NCBI GenBank assembly: GCA_031082315.1
Contig: JAVHLC010000002.1
Coordinates: 1-64,000 of the forward strand
Direction: 5' to 3'
Source of the DNA: Thermodesulfobacteriota bacterium
Lineage (GTDB): Bacteria > Desulfobacterota > QYQD01
DNA: 64,000 nt
Part shown: one piece after another, positions 43,136 to 51,197 of the stretch
Numbering within the stretch: position 1 is the stretch's first letter
How the letters are laid out: each line of letters starts with the position of its first letter
Notes under the pieces: model-generated
Database searches by the model: none
The model's input: the letters and a program-made list of their open reading frames with translations, nothing else
What the model was told of the DNA's origin: nothing
Translations under genes and position numbers: made by a program

Positions 43136-44350
43136 TCAAGGATGTGTGATAGAATTGACTACTTCTTCTATCCTCTCATAAGGCACGGCCGTTATCTCTA
43201 CACCTGCATCGGTCAGGGGATAACCGGCACCCTTGCCCTCTAAGCTGCTTTTACTTAACACCACATCCACCCCCTTTTGAATAAGCCACTTGCTGGTCAT
43301 TATCCCCTTCCTCTTTTCTTCCTGGGAGTAAGGATTAGACACTATCTCTTCATTAAAAATATCGTTATCTTTTGCGGTAATCAATGCAAAAAAGGGTGAA
43401 CTGCCGAAATGGATACATATCGAGGCCTTATCTTTCTCCAGGGGTATGGCATAGGTGACCGTGTCCTTCTCCTCGGGTTCGTAGTGTATGAGAACCCGGT
43501 CCACCTGCGGGATACTTTCTTTGACCCTGGTCTCAATGTTTTTGCTCACATAGTGCGCTTTTTCCAGACTGCGGACCTTTAGCGTTAGAACCATCTCGAT
43601 GAATTTGTAGCGTCCGGAGCTTCGGCCCCGAAGTTCCTTTATCTCCCGAACATGAGGATCTTGCGACGTAATGGTTTTCACTCTGTCCAATGTGGTAAAG
43701 TCCACCGAAGCATCCAGCAGGACCCGGATGGCATCTACAAAGATACGCCATCCTGAACGTCCTATAAAAAAAGCGACTATAACTGTCATAATCCGATCCA
43801 GAGAAAGGTAAAAGTAACTTCCTATGAGACCACCAATAATGACCAGATATGAAAACAAATCTGCCTTGAGCTGCTGGGCATCCGCTATCAGACTGGGAGA
43901 TCCCGTTTCTTCTCCCTGACGAAGCTCATAACGGGAAAAGGCATAGATGGCAGTCATGATAAACAGGTAGCTCCCTATAGACAAAGGCACATGGGTAAGT
44001 ATCATCTCCCCATCCTGCATTATGGCCGTTTTTACGACCTCAAACCCGGCCCCGAAAATAAGCAGGGAAATTACCAGCGAGATCAGATTTTCGACCTTAT
44101 AAAGGCCGTAAGGAAAGGCGCGGGATTTACGCTTTGATAGCCGAATACCAATAAAAACAGCAAACGAAGAAATAACGTCGGCAAAAGAATGGACCGCGTC
44201 TGCGATCAGGGCCATACTACCGGAAAGGGTCCCCAGCAAATACTTGAAGCCTACCAGAAAGACGCTAAGGACAATAGAGTAACAGGCTAATTTTTCGCTC
44301 TTTTCAAACCTCATTGTCCGGGCGATAGCGCCGCTCCCCTCTTCGTGCAT
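43136..44350 (-). CDS. CDF cation efflux protein fused to NifX-like domain
   Basis: The 404 residues begin with a cation diffusion facilitator of about six membrane helices (SGSMALIADAVHSFADVISS with the His/Asp metal site, then IADAQQLKADLFSYLVIIGG), followed by the cytosolic dimer domain (to about 290) and a C-terminal NifX/dinitrogenase-cofactor-like domain (about 300-400: ICIHFGSSPFFALI, IQKGVDVVLS, LTDAGVEITAVPYERIEEVV). CDF proteins export Zn2+, Fe2+, Mn2+ or similar. The fused domain resembles the free NifX-like proteins encoded next to it, suggesting metal sensing or a shared metallocluster partner. Confidence 0.9.
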   Translation of the reverse strand: MHEEGSGAIARTMRFEKSEKLACYSIVLSVFLVGFKYLLGTLSGSMALIADAVHSFADVISSFAVFIGIRLSKRKSRAFPYGLYKVENLISLVISLLIFGAGFEVVKTAIMQDGEMILTHVPLSIGSYLFIMTAIYAFSRYELRQGEETGSPSLIADAQQLKADLFSYLVIIGGLIGSYFYLSLDRIMTVIVAFFIGRSGWRIFVDAIRVLLDASVDFTTLDRVKTITSQDPHVREIKELRGRSSGRYKFIEMVLTLKVRSLEKAHYVSKNIETRVKESIPQVDRVLIHYEPEEKDTVTYAIPLEKDKASICIHFGSSPFFALITAKDNDIFNEEIVSNPYSQEEKRKGIMTSKWLIQKGVDVVLSKSSLEGKGAGYPLTDAGVEITAVPYERIEEVVNSITHP

Positions 44351-44370
44351 GCTACCTAGAAAATCTTTTT

Positions 44371-44446
44371 AAATTCCCCCTATTCCCCCTTTCAAAGGGG
44401 GGATATTGTTAGTCCCCTCTTTGGGAAAGAGGGGACAAGGGATGAG
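44371..44446. repeat. CCCTTTC/AAAGGGG palindromes between nifX-like and CDF genes
   Basis: ATTCCCCCTTTCAAAGGGGG and TCCCCTCTTTGGGAAAGAGG are two adjacent palindromes in the 104-bp gap. They belong to the same type as the insert in the ATPase gene at 9546 and the pair at 59943-60022, and may also act as a transcription barrier. Confidence 0.65.
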
Positions 44447-44454
44447 AGATGTAT

Positions 44455-44787
44455 TTAATGATCACACACATTCAGGCCGGACACAAGGCTATTGCTTAAG
44501 TACTGCTGTACCAGCTCTTCCGGGGATGAAGCCGGCGCGCCGGTGATGACCTTAATCCCTCTTTCGGTAAACAGCGTTAAGGCTCTCTGACCCATGCCGC
44601 CGGCGATTATGACGTTAACATCCATCTCACCCAGCCATCTGGGCAACACGCCCGGCTCATGGGGCGGCGGGATGACCAACGATTTGCTTACAATCTTGTT
44701 ATCCTGGATATCCAGGATGGCAAATTTGTCACAGTGACCGAAATGGGTGCAGAGCTTATTGTCAACAACCGGCAATGCTATTTTCAT
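44455..44787 (-). CDS. NifX/NafY-like metallocluster-binding protein
   Basis: This 110-residue single-domain protein of the dinitrogenase iron-molybdenum cofactor family (NifX/NifY/VnfX fold) starts MKIALPVVDNKLCTHFGHCD, where THFGHCDKF is the likely cluster-binding region, and has GGMGQRALTLFTERGIKVIT. Free-standing members include the orange protein (ORP) of Desulfovibrio, which carries a Mo-Cu sulfide cluster. It lies 29 bp after the MinD-ferredoxin pair, the same company ORP keeps. Which metal it binds cannot be told. Confidence 0.88.
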   Translation of the reverse strand: MKIALPVVDNKLCTHFGHCDKFAILDIQDNKIVSKSLVIPPPHEPGVLPRWLGEMDVNVIIAGGMGQRALTLFTERGIKVITGAPASSPEELVQQYLSNSLVSGLNVCDH

Positions 44788-44815
44788 ACTTCATACCTCC
44801 AAGACCTAAAAATTT

Positions 44816-45682
44816 TTAGATAGTTTCCATCCTATTTATTATCCTTCCCCACATTCCACGCACCATCTCCGAAAGCCCGTTTGGGGAGTACTCGATAATC
44901 GTCTTTTCTGCTATCATCGCCTCTGTAAAAATCGGGTCGTAGGGAATTTTGCCCACGAGTTCAAAGCCCTCCTGAACACAATACTTCTCAATACGATCCG
45001 CCACATCCAAATTAATGTCGAACTTGTTGATACAAACCATGGCTGGAATCTTGAAATATTTGGTTAGTTCGCCTACACGCTCCAGATCATGTACTCCGGA
45101 GACGGTCGGCTCGGTGACGACCAGCACCGCTGAGGCCCCGGTGGTGGCGGCGATGACCGGGCAGCCGATACCCGGAGGTCCGTCTATGAGAATCATATCC
45201 AGGCCGCGCTCTTCACCCAGTTTCTCCGCTTGCCGTCTTATCGTGGTAATCAACTTGCCGGAATTCTCCTCGGCAATGCCCAGCTTCGCATGGACAAAAG
45301 GCCCAAGCCTGGTCTCCGAAACGAACCATTCTCCACAAATGTTTTCCGGAAATTCTATGGCCTGAACCGGGCAAAAATGCACACAGACCCCGCAGCCTTC
45401 GCAACTAAACTCATCTATCACATAGTCTTTACTTATGGCCTTAAACTGGCATAATTCTATGCATTGACCGCAGGCTGTGCATAAATCAGGATTAATTACC
45501 GCTTTCCGTCCGCCCTTGAACTCCTCATGGGTTTTTATCTCCGGTTTAAGGATCAGGTGCAGATCCGCAGCGTCCACATCGCCGTCCACAATAACCTTGT
45601 TTACTGCCAGACTGGCAAAGGCCGCTACCAGGCTGGTCTTCCCGGTCCCTCCCTTGCCGCTGATTATGGTCAGTTCCTTCAT
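44816..45682 (-). CDS. MinD/Mrp-type ATPase with inserted ferredoxin domain (1)
   Basis: This P-loop ATPase of about 288 residues has a deviant Walker A motif (ISGKGGTGKTSLVAAFA), an inserted 2x[4Fe-4S] ferredoxin (CTACGQCIELC and CEGCGVCVHFC, about 62-110), and the DGPPGIGCPVIAATTGASAV switch region. Such proteins form pairs in anaerobes and are linked with Fe-S or metallocluster assembly and, for ORP complexes, with cell-division positioning. I chose the ATG at 45682 (AGGTGGGG upstream), overlapping the stop of the sister ATPase; a GTG at 45694 is less likely. Confidence 0.92.
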   Translation of the reverse strand: MKELTIISGKGGTGKTSLVAAFASLAVNKVIVDGDVDAADLHLILKPEIKTHEEFKGGRKAVINPDLCTACGQCIELCQFKAISKDYVIDEFSCEGCGVCVHFCPVQAIEFPENICGEWFVSETRLGPFVHAKLGIAEENSGKLITTIRRQAEKLGEERGLDMILIDGPPGIGCPVIAATTGASAVLVVTEPTVSGVHDLERVGELTKYFKIPAMVCINKFDINLDVADRIEKYCVQEGFELVGKIPYDPIFTEAMIAEKTIIEYSPNGLSEMVRGMWGRIINRMETI

Positions 45683-46536
45683 GCGTTTCCCCACCTATTT
45701 CCGTTAAGTATGTCTTCTATTTTCTGGTACAGTCCCCTGAATTTTTCCTTCCATTCCGGCATGACATCCACTATCATCTGGCCTCGTGAATAGGCCTCTG
45801 CAATCTTTCGGTCCATAGGTATTTCCAGGAGAAGCGGGATATTTTCTCTGGCCAGATATGATTGCACACAAACATCACCGTTACCCGCACGATTGAGCAC
45901 CACCCCAAGTGGTATCTTGAGCGCCCGTACGGCCTCTACTGCCAATATAAGATCATTCAGGCCGAAAGGCGTAGGCTCCGTCACCAGAAGGGCAAAATCA
46001 GCACCCTTTAAGGCAGCGATCACCGGGCAGGATGTACCGGGCGGGGCATCAATAATATTTATTTGCCTCTTATCTATCCTCTCTTTAACCGCCCTGATCA
46101 GGGGTGGAGACATGGCCTCTCCGATGCGCAGACGGCCATGTATAAATTCTACCTGCCCCGCCCGGCCCTGTTCAATAACGCCCAGTTCCCGACTTGACTC
46201 CTGTACCGCTTTCTCCGGGCAGACAAAGAGGCAGCCGCGGCAACTGTGGCACAGCTCAGGGAAGGTGAGTACATAATCCTTCAGCACGGCAATCGCATTG
46301 AATTGGCAGATCTCGCCACACTTTCCGCAATAGGTGCACTTAGTAAAATCTATTTCCGGAACAAAAGTGTTAACTGCGGTCCTTTCATTGATAATCGGCT
46401 TTAGAAAGAGATGAGCGTTAGGCTCCTCCACATCGCAGTCAAAAAACCTTACCCGCTTATCCAATGATACTGCCAGGTTTACTCCCACGGTAGTCTTTCC
46501 TGTGCCACCCTTGCCGCTGGCTATACTGATTACCAT
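45679..46536 (-). CDS. MinD/Mrp-type ATPase with inserted ferredoxin domain (2)
   Basis: This 285-residue paralogue of the following gene starts directly with the P-loop (MVISIASGKGGTGKTTVGVN) and has its own ferredoxin insert (CTYCGKCGEIC and CHSCRGCLFVC) and the DAPPGTSCPVIAALKGADFA switch. The second cluster motif carries CHSCRGC, so both sets of four Cys are complete. The two ATPase genes overlap by 4 bp (ATGA), so equal synthesis and a heterodimer are likely. It is followed upstream by a DUF5320 gene 9 bp away. Confidence 0.92.
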   Translation of the reverse strand: MVISIASGKGGTGKTTVGVNLAVSLDKRVRFFDCDVEEPNAHLFLKPIINERTAVNTFVPEIDFTKCTYCGKCGEICQFNAIAVLKDYVLTFPELCHSCRGCLFVCPEKAVQESSRELGVIEQGRAGQVEFIHGRLRIGEAMSPPLIRAVKERIDKRQINIIDAPPGTSCPVIAALKGADFALLVTEPTPFGLNDLILAVEAVRALKIPLGVVLNRAGNGDVCVQSYLARENIPLLLEIPMDRKIAEAYSRGQMIVDVMPEWKEKFRGLYQKIEDILNGNRWGNA

Positions 46537-46545
46537 CTCAGGTCC

Positions 46546-46839
46546 TTACTCCTTTCCTTTTTCTAACTCGGCGATACGTTTTTCAATCTGGTTTAATTCC
46601 CCTCGCAAACATTCAGCCTCTGCCCGCAGGTCGCTCATCTCCTCCGCGGGGGTTGGCTCTCTCCATCCCGGAGCCGGGCCATAGTAACCGCGCCGCGCTC
46701 CGGAAAAGCCGAAGCCTCGACCACTACCCCAGCCGCGACCGAAACCAAACGGTCGGCCATATCCGCGGCCGCAAGGCCCCATGCCTCTACCGGTCATAGG
46801 CCCCATACCCATCGGACCTGTACCATCAAATCCCGGCAT
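46546..46839 (-). CDS. DUF5320 family glycine-rich protein
   Basis: This protein of about 97 residues starts MPGFDGTGPMGMGPMTGRGM, has a Gly/Arg/Phe-rich middle, and ends in a short coiled coil (EEMSDLRAEAECLRGELNQI and EKRIAELEK). This is the make-up of DUF5320 proteins, which nearly always sit beside MinD-ferredoxin and NifX-like genes. Function is unknown; it could be a flexible scaffold for the ATPase pair. AAAGGAGGT supports the ATG at 46839 rather than the GTG at 46848. Confidence 0.85.
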   Translation of the reverse strand: MPGFDGTGPMGMGPMTGRGMGPCGRGYGRPFGFGRGWGSGRGFGFSGARRGYYGPAPGWREPTPAEEMSDLRAEAECLRGELNQIEKRIAELEKGKE

Positions 46840-46879
46840 CCTCCTCACCTCCTTTCTTTTTTCGGAGTATTATCAATAA

Positions 46880-47110
46880 CTCAACCACAGAGGACACAGA
46901 GAAAATAAAATATCAATAAATTATAACAGATGTTAGCTTCTCCCCTCTGTGCTCTCCTAATATTCGTATTGGTGGTCTCAAAATACATCCGGACCTGTTT
47001 TGGAGAGCACAGAGGTTCAATGAACACCCAGCGAACTGGTTTTTTTCTAATTTCTTTTTATTTCTTGAAAATTTTCTCTTTCCTCAGTGCGCTCTGTGGT
47101 TTGTTTTTCA
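46880..47110. repeat. CACAGAG/CTCTGTG repeats between DUF5320 and Zn-ribbon genes
   Basis: AACCACAGAGGACACAGAG, CTCTGTGCTCTCC, GGAGAGCACAGAGG and GCGCTCTGTGGTTTG are mutually inverted copies filling the 280-bp gap. GAGAGCACAGAGG and CCCCTCTGTGCTCTC are perfect complements. No gene is seen. The repeat divides an otherwise compact gene row. Confidence 0.6.
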
Positions 47111-47118
47111 TAGAACTT

Positions 47119-47322
47119 TCAAAATTTCCTTGTCATTTGACTGCCGCAATTTGGGCATTTGATTGTATTACAGGGCACGCCCGGCTGATGGGGAGCCGTC
47201 CGCCCGCAGCTCGGGCAGACACACTCTCCGCCTGGCCCCAGGCCACGGCCGCCGCCCCGCCCTAAACCTCTTCCGGTGCCCGGCCCCTTTCCTGCCGGTC
47301 CGGTTCCATCTCCCATAGGCAT
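47119..47322 (-). CDS. Small Gly-rich zinc-ribbon-like protein
   Basis: The 67 residues start with MPMGDGTGPAGKGPGTGRGL, similar to the N-terminus of the DUF5320 protein, followed by two CxxC pairs (CVCPSCGR and CPNCGSQM) that form a zinc-ribbon-like knuckle. GGAGGTAAG lies ahead of the ATG. It belongs to the small proteins that travel with MinD-ferredoxin and NifX-like genes. Its role is unknown. The shared Gly-rich start suggests that it and DUF5320 bind the same partner. Confidence 0.8.
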   Translation of the reverse strand: MPMGDGTGPAGKGPGTGRGLGRGGGRGLGPGGECVCPSCGRTAPHQPGVPCNTIKCPNCGSQMTRKF

Positions 47323-47334
47323 ATCTTACCTCCT

Positions 47335-47697
47335 TTAGCGCCAGTGTCCTTCGACATTGGGACTGGCCGCATATGAAATTTCGCCTTTTTTGAATTTTTC
47401 GACCGCCTCTCGAACTGTTCCTGCCACATTAACCGCCACGTTTATCTTGGCTGCCTGCAGGGTCATAAAGGCCTTCGGCCCGCAATGGCCGGTAATGAGC
47501 AGGCCAGCGCCCTCTTCCGCTACGGTCCGCGCCGCCTGGATACCGGCGCCCTGCATGGCTTCGATATTTTGCGTGTTATCCACAGCCTTAATTTCCATGG
47601 TTTCGGGGTCAACTATAATAAAATATGCCGCCCGGCCAAACCGCGGGTCAATCTCATCATCTAATTCTTTACCTTTTGCACTAATTGCTATCTTCAC
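47335..47697 (-). CDS. NifX/ORP-like metallocluster-binding protein (2)
   Basis: This 120-residue second free-standing NifX-like domain has MKIAISAKGKELDDEIDPRF then GRAAYFIIVD, the IQAARTVAEEGAGLLITGHC segment and a C-terminal FKKGEISYA. The N-terminal D-x-DPRFGRA pattern is the form seen in the archaeal MTH1175 type. It differs from the copy at 44455, which has THFGHCDKF, so the two probably hold different ligands or states. GGAGGTGAAC precedes the start, and the zinc-ribbon gene follows 12 bp downstream. Confidence 0.9.
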   Translation of the reverse strand: MKIAISAKGKELDDEIDPRFGRAAYFIIVDPETMEIKAVDNTQNIEAMQGAGIQAARTVAEEGAGLLITGHCGPKAFMTLQAAKINVAVNVAGTVREAVEKFKKGEISYAASPNVEGHWR

Positions 47698-47754
47698 ACC
47701 CGTTCACCTCCTCTTTTCTTTACCGTTCTACATTTATAGTTGAAATTGCATACC

Positions 47755-48231
47755 TCATATCCTGCCTCTCCGGCGGCACCTGCCCCGTCCTCTGCCCGGC
47801 CCCCCGCCGTCTGCCCAATCATGATCTTGGAGCGCCTTGAGAATGTTTTTACCCCGGCACTTCGGGCACTCAACCGGCCCCTCGGTATCGTATGGCATAA
47901 CCCATTCGTTCGTACAGTCCGAACACAAAAAATATCTTTGCATCATTTCCACAGCTCCGCCCTCGATTTTAAGCGCCTTGGCATTCACGATGGCATCCGC
48001 AATCTTCTTGTGGGCAGATTCGATGATATTGCCGAAGGTCTGCCGGGAAATATTCATCCGCTTGGCGGCCTCTTCCTGATACAGCCCCTCTAAATCAGCT
48101 AACCGGATAGCCTCAAATTCATCCACCGTAAGGTTGACTTGTTCCAGGGCAAATACTGGAATTCCCGCAGGCTTGAAGTAAGCCGCGCGGGGAGCGCCAC
48201 AAACCCGTCTGCATTTAAAAGGTCGCGGCAT
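47755..48231 (-). CDS. DUF134 family DNA-binding protein
   Basis: This 158-residue regulator-like protein starts MPRPFKCRRVCGAPRAAYFK and has the DUF134 helix-turn-helix, similar to sigma region 4 (LTVDEFEAIRLADLEGLYQE, EAAKRMNISRQTFGNIIESA). The C-terminal part has CSDCTNEW and CPKCRGKN, a zinc-ribbon pair. Members lie at the head of MinD-ferredoxin/NifX gene rows, as here. A 22-bp palindrome lies 15 bp ahead of the start, so autoregulation and control of the row are likely, though not shown. Confidence 0.9.
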   Translation of the reverse strand: MPRPFKCRRVCGAPRAAYFKPAGIPVFALEQVNLTVDEFEAIRLADLEGLYQEEAAKRMNISRQTFGNIIESAHKKIADAIVNAKALKIEGGAVEMMQRYFLCSDCTNEWVMPYDTEGPVECPKCRGKNILKALQDHDWADGGGPGRGRGRCRRRGRI

Positions 48232-48245
48232 GATTGTCTCTCTTA

Positions 48246-48267
48246 ATTATTAGCATATGCCAATAAT
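48246..48267. promoter_or_regulatory. 22-bp palindromic operator candidate ahead of DUF134 gene
   Basis: ATTATTAGCATATGCCAATAAT is a palindrome broken at only one symmetric pair (described in halves ATTATTAGCAT and ATGCCAATAAT). It lies in the short leader of the DUF134 gene and is the only such site I saw in the row. It suits a dimeric helix-turn-helix protein. Confidence 0.55.
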
Positions 48268-48273
48268 ATAGCA

Positions 48274-48309
48274 CAAAAAATTCCCCTGTCAATAAAATTG
48301 GCAGGGGAA
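48274..48309 (-). terminator. Terminator after pyrD
   Basis: On the minus strand TTCCCCTGCCAA and TTGACAGGGGAA form a stem followed by TTTTTTG. It lies 30 bp beyond the pyrD stop and insulates the DUF134 row from pyrimidine transcription. Confidence 0.8.
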
Positions 48310-48339
48310 CGTCGATGACCCCATAAAAAGTCAAGAAAT

Positions 48340-49263
48340 CTATAGTATCAGGCTGCCCACCAGAGATTTTATGTCTTTAAGGTCATGCCTGGCCAGGTAT
48401 TCTTCTATCCCGGAGATAATCTCCATGGTGGCCCTGGGATTGACAAAGTTGGCCGTTCCGACCTGGACCGCCGAGGCCCCGGCAAGGAGAAACTCCAGGG
48501 CATCGGCTGCGGTCATAATGCCGCCGCAGCCGATTACCGGGATATTCACCGCGCCGGCTACCTGCCAGACCATACGCAGGGCAACGGGTTTAATGGCCGG
48601 CCCGGAGAGGCCGCCGGTGACATTATGAAGCTTGGGGCGTCTTGCCTCAACATCAATAGCCATGCCCGTGAGGGTGTTGATGAGGGAAACGGCATCTGCC
48701 CCGGCCTCTTCCACGGCGCGGGCTATGCTCACGATGTCCGTCACATTAGGACTGAGCTTGATAATTATTGGAAGCCGCACTGCCGCCCGTACCGCCCTGG
48801 TAACCCGCGCTGCGGCCTTGTAGTCTGTCCCAAAGACTACGCCGCCTTTCTTCACATTGGGGCAGGAGATATTGACTTCCAGGGCCGCTATCCCCTCGAC
48901 GTTGCTCAGCCTTTCCGCCAGTTTTCGATATTCTTTAATGTCTTGTCCCAGGATGTTGACGATAACCGGGACAGAAAGCTTGCGTAAAAATGGAAGCTTG
49001 TCTGCGATGAAATTCTCGACCCCTACATTTTGCAGGCCGATAGCGTTGAGCAGTCCGCAAGGCGTCTCTACAGTACGCGGCGGCATATTCCCCGGACGAG
49101 GGTTAAGAGAAAGACCCTTGACGATTATCCCGCCCAGACGGTTAAGATCAACCAGGCCGGCATATTCCTGGCCATAACCAAAGGTGCCCGAGGCAGTAAG
49201 CACCGGGTTTTGCAGCCTAAGGAGGCCGATCCGGACCGAAAGGTCGGGGTTCGTCTTTTTCAT
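48340..49263 (-). CDS. pyrD: Dihydroorotate dehydrogenase, class 1B catalytic subunit
   Basis: This 307-residue FMN enzyme oxidises dihydroorotate in pyrimidine synthesis. It has [13 protein letters not shown], the [11 protein letters not shown] loop, [10 protein letters not shown] with the class 1B catalytic Cys, [19 protein letters not shown] and [20 protein letters not shown]. Class 1B works with PyrK, whose gene overlaps it by 4 bp (ATGA), so NAD+ is the expected electron acceptor. A terminator follows. Confidence 0.96.
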   Translation of the reverse strand: MKKTNPDLSVRIGLLRLQNPVLTASGTFGYGQEYAGLVDLNRLGGIIVKGLSLNPRPGNMPPRTVETPCGLLNAIGLQNVGVENFIADKLPFLRKLSVPVIVNILGQDIKEYRKLAERLSNVEGIAALEVNISCPNVKKGGVVFGTDYKAAARVTRAVRAAVRLPIIIKLSPNVTDIVSIARAVEEAGADAVSLINTLTGMAIDVEARRPKLHNVTGGLSGPAIKPVALRMVWQVAGAVNIPVIGCGGIMTAADALEFLLAGASAVQVGTANFVNPRATMEIISGIEEYLARHDLKDIKSLVGSLIL

Positions 49264-50033
49264 TTCCAGGCTACCTCATAAGCATCAAAGACCGGGCCTT
49301 CCTTGCAGACCCGGACTAAATCGCCGTTTTTCATCTCGGCCACGCAGCCCAGGCAGGCGCCAAGTCCGCAGGCCATAAAGCTCTCTAAGGAGACTTGACA
49401 GGAAAGGCCGTACTGCATAGCCAGAGATGCGACGGCATGGAGCATGGGATAGGGTCCGCAGCTATAGATAACGGGCCTTAAGGCAGCAACTCTGTTTGTA
49501 AGCAACCCCGTAACCAGCCCTCTCTTACCCGCCGAGCCATCTTCCGTGGTCACCTGCACTTGAAGCCCCATAGCCTTTAGCTCTTCCACGCAAAGGAGTT
49601 CTGTTTTGTTTCGGGCGCCGATGAGTGCAGAAGTCTTGTCTCCTACGCCATTTTTGGCGATGATTTGAGCAAGAAAAAACAGGGGGGCAATACCCATACC
49701 GCCGGCCACAAGAAGGGACGGGGACTCCTCTCGCCAGGAAAAACCACAGCCGAGAGGGCCTACAATATCCAGACCTTCGCCGCTTCTGAGAGTAGTAAGT
49801 ATGTTCGTACCTTTGCCCACTACGCGGTAGAGAATATCTACAGTCCTGGAACCATGAACGGCATGTATGGAAAAGGGGCGGCGAAGGAGCGGGTCTAGGG
49901 TCTGTCCAATACGCAGCATGAGGAATTGACCGGGACCGGCAGCCCCGGCCAAGGCCGGCGCCTCTATGCGCAACCTATAGACACCGGGCGCCGCGAGCCG
50001 GTTTTCTAAAACAGTGGCTGTGCCTTGCTCCAT
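49260..50033 (-). CDS. pyrK: Dihydroorotate dehydrogenase electron-transfer subunit PyrK
   Basis: This 257-residue FAD/[2Fe-2S] subunit passes electrons from PyrD to NAD+. It has an FAD-binding barrel ([22 protein letters not shown]), an NAD-binding part ([33 protein letters not shown]), and a C-terminal 2Fe-2S motif [10 protein letters not shown] followed by a fourth Cys in [10 protein letters not shown]. It lies between pgeF and pyrD in one transcript. Confidence 0.95.
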   Translation of the reverse strand: MEQGTATVLENRLAAPGVYRLRIEAPALAGAAGPGQFLMLRIGQTLDPLLRRPFSIHAVHGSRTVDILYRVVGKGTNILTTLRSGEGLDIVGPLGCGFSWREESPSLLVAGGMGIAPLFFLAQIIAKNGVGDKTSALIGARNKTELLCVEELKAMGLQVQVTTEDGSAGKRGLVTGLLTNRVAALRPVIYSCGPYPMLHAVASLAMQYGLSCQVSLESFMACGLGACLGCVAEMKNGDLVRVCKEGPVFDAYEVAWK

Positions 50034-50060
50034 CTTGCTCCTGGCCCCGTGTACTATAGA

Positions 50061-50831
50061 CTAAAAGACTCCGTTAGACAATGCTACTACCGTACCAAAA
50101 CGGCCGGTAATCTTTTCCCCACGATACGAAAAGAACTCATCCTGCCGGCACTTTGTGCATATTCCGGCCATTTCAATGTGCTCTGAAAGAATACCGGCTG
50201 AAAGCAACTGGTCGCGGCTTATAGCCCAGAGGTCAAAATGATCAGGCCTTACCTCATATCGCCAGAGTGAAGGGGGGAACTCCTGCTGAAAATTTTTAAA
50301 CTCGGCGCAGCATGGGCCCAGAGAAGGACTGATACAGGCCAGGATGTCCTGCGGCCTGCTCCCGAATGCCTCTGCCATGGTCTGAACAGTGTGACCGATA
50401 ATATCCAGGACATTTCCCCGCCAGCCGCAGTGCACGTTGCCGATGGCTTTGTGCCCGGGGTCGTAGAGGATTATGGCCTGGCAATCGGCCTGCTTTATCA
50501 TTAAGGCCACGTCCGTGAGATGAGTGAACAAGGCATCAAATCCCTGCGGTTCATACTCGCTCTCGGGAGGGTGATCTATAATCCTGACGCCGTTCTTATG
50601 CACTTGATGCGCCGAGACCAGATGGGCGGCCCCGATTATTGCTGTTATTTTTTTTCTATTTTTCTGAACCAGGGCTGCGTCATCTCCGGTGTGATAACTG
50701 ACATTCAAACTATCAAAGGGAACCGGGCTCATCCCCCCCCGGCGGGTGAATACAGCGTGGCTGACTTCAGGAAAGTTGCTCAGGAGGTCAAACTGATAGA
50801 ATTCTACAGGGCCGGCAGCGGTCTTTTGCAT
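50061..50831 (-). CDS. pgeF: Peptidoglycan editing factor PgeF (YfiH family)
   Basis: This 256-residue multi-copper-polyphenol-oxidase/laccase-fold protein, shown in E. coli to remove mis-inserted residues from peptidoglycan precursors, has HAVFTRRGGMS, SLNVSYHTGDD, the metal-site motifs HQVHKNGV and KQADCQAI, HCGWRGNVLDII, and SPSLGPCCAEF. Two direct repeats lie in its leader. It heads the pgeF-pyrK-pyrD run. Confidence 0.93.
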   Translation of the reverse strand: MQKTAAGPVEFYQFDLLSNFPEVSHAVFTRRGGMSPVPFDSLNVSYHTGDDAALVQKNRKKITAIIGAAHLVSAHQVHKNGVRIIDHPPESEYEPQGFDALFTHLTDVALMIKQADCQAIILYDPGHKAIGNVHCGWRGNVLDIIGHTVQTMAEAFGSRPQDILACISPSLGPCCAEFKNFQQEFPPSLWRYEVRPDHFDLWAISRDQLLSAGILSEHIEMAGICTKCRQDEFFSYRGEKITGRFGTVVALSNGVF

Positions 50832-50840
50832 GTTCTCTAT

Positions 50841-50926
50841 TTATCGGCATTTATACTGTCATTTGCAAGACCGGCAAACGCTTGAACGTTTACACGCTCG
50901 TTGCAACGTTATCAGCGTTTATACTG
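50841..50926 (-). promoter_or_regulatory. Paired direct repeats ahead of pgeF
   Basis: On the minus strand AGTATAAACGCTGATAA (50926-50909 region) and AGTATAAATGCCGATAA (50857-50841) share 15 of 17 bases and are spaced 68 bp apart. Between them lie ACGTTGCAACG and AACGTTCAAGCGTTT, also symmetric. They could be operators for a pyrimidine or cell-wall regulator, or remnants of a repeat. No regulator is identified. Confidence 0.4.
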
Positions 50927-51013
50927 CTATTCACCGGGACTGTCAAGAAGGCCGCCCGTTTGGCGAGAACTGTTGACAAATGCCCGGCGAAAGATATAAG
51001 TAGCTACTAAATA

Positions 51014-51167
51014 GTGCTCATCCGGAAACTACTGTTTCCGGCTTCACGCTTTCAGCGGTCAGCGATTAGCTGTCAGCAAAAATCTAAGACAAACAACACA
51101 TTAAGCTGAACGCTGATAGCTGAGTGCTGATCGCTCATCCGGAATTTTCGGGTTCCCGGATGGGAAC
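51014..51167 (+). repeat. Palindromic dispersed element, family A copy 5
   Basis: The ends are GTGCTCATCCGGAAAC and GGTTCCCGGATGGGAAC. The interior is nearly identical to copy 1 (CTTTCAGCGGTCAGCGATTA, AACAACACATTAAGCTGAAC). Flanks TAAATA (51008-51013) and TAAGTA (51168-51173) are a near-match, as a target duplication would be. It lies 30 bp ahead of a universal stress gene. Confidence 0.7.
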
Positions 51168-51197
51168 TAAGTAAGATAGTTCTCGGATGGAGGAAAT

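Noticed and set aside
48241-48270. Sigma-54 promoter ahead of the DUF134 row
   Set aside because: TTGGCATATG resembles a -24 element, but no TTGC element follows at the needed spacing.
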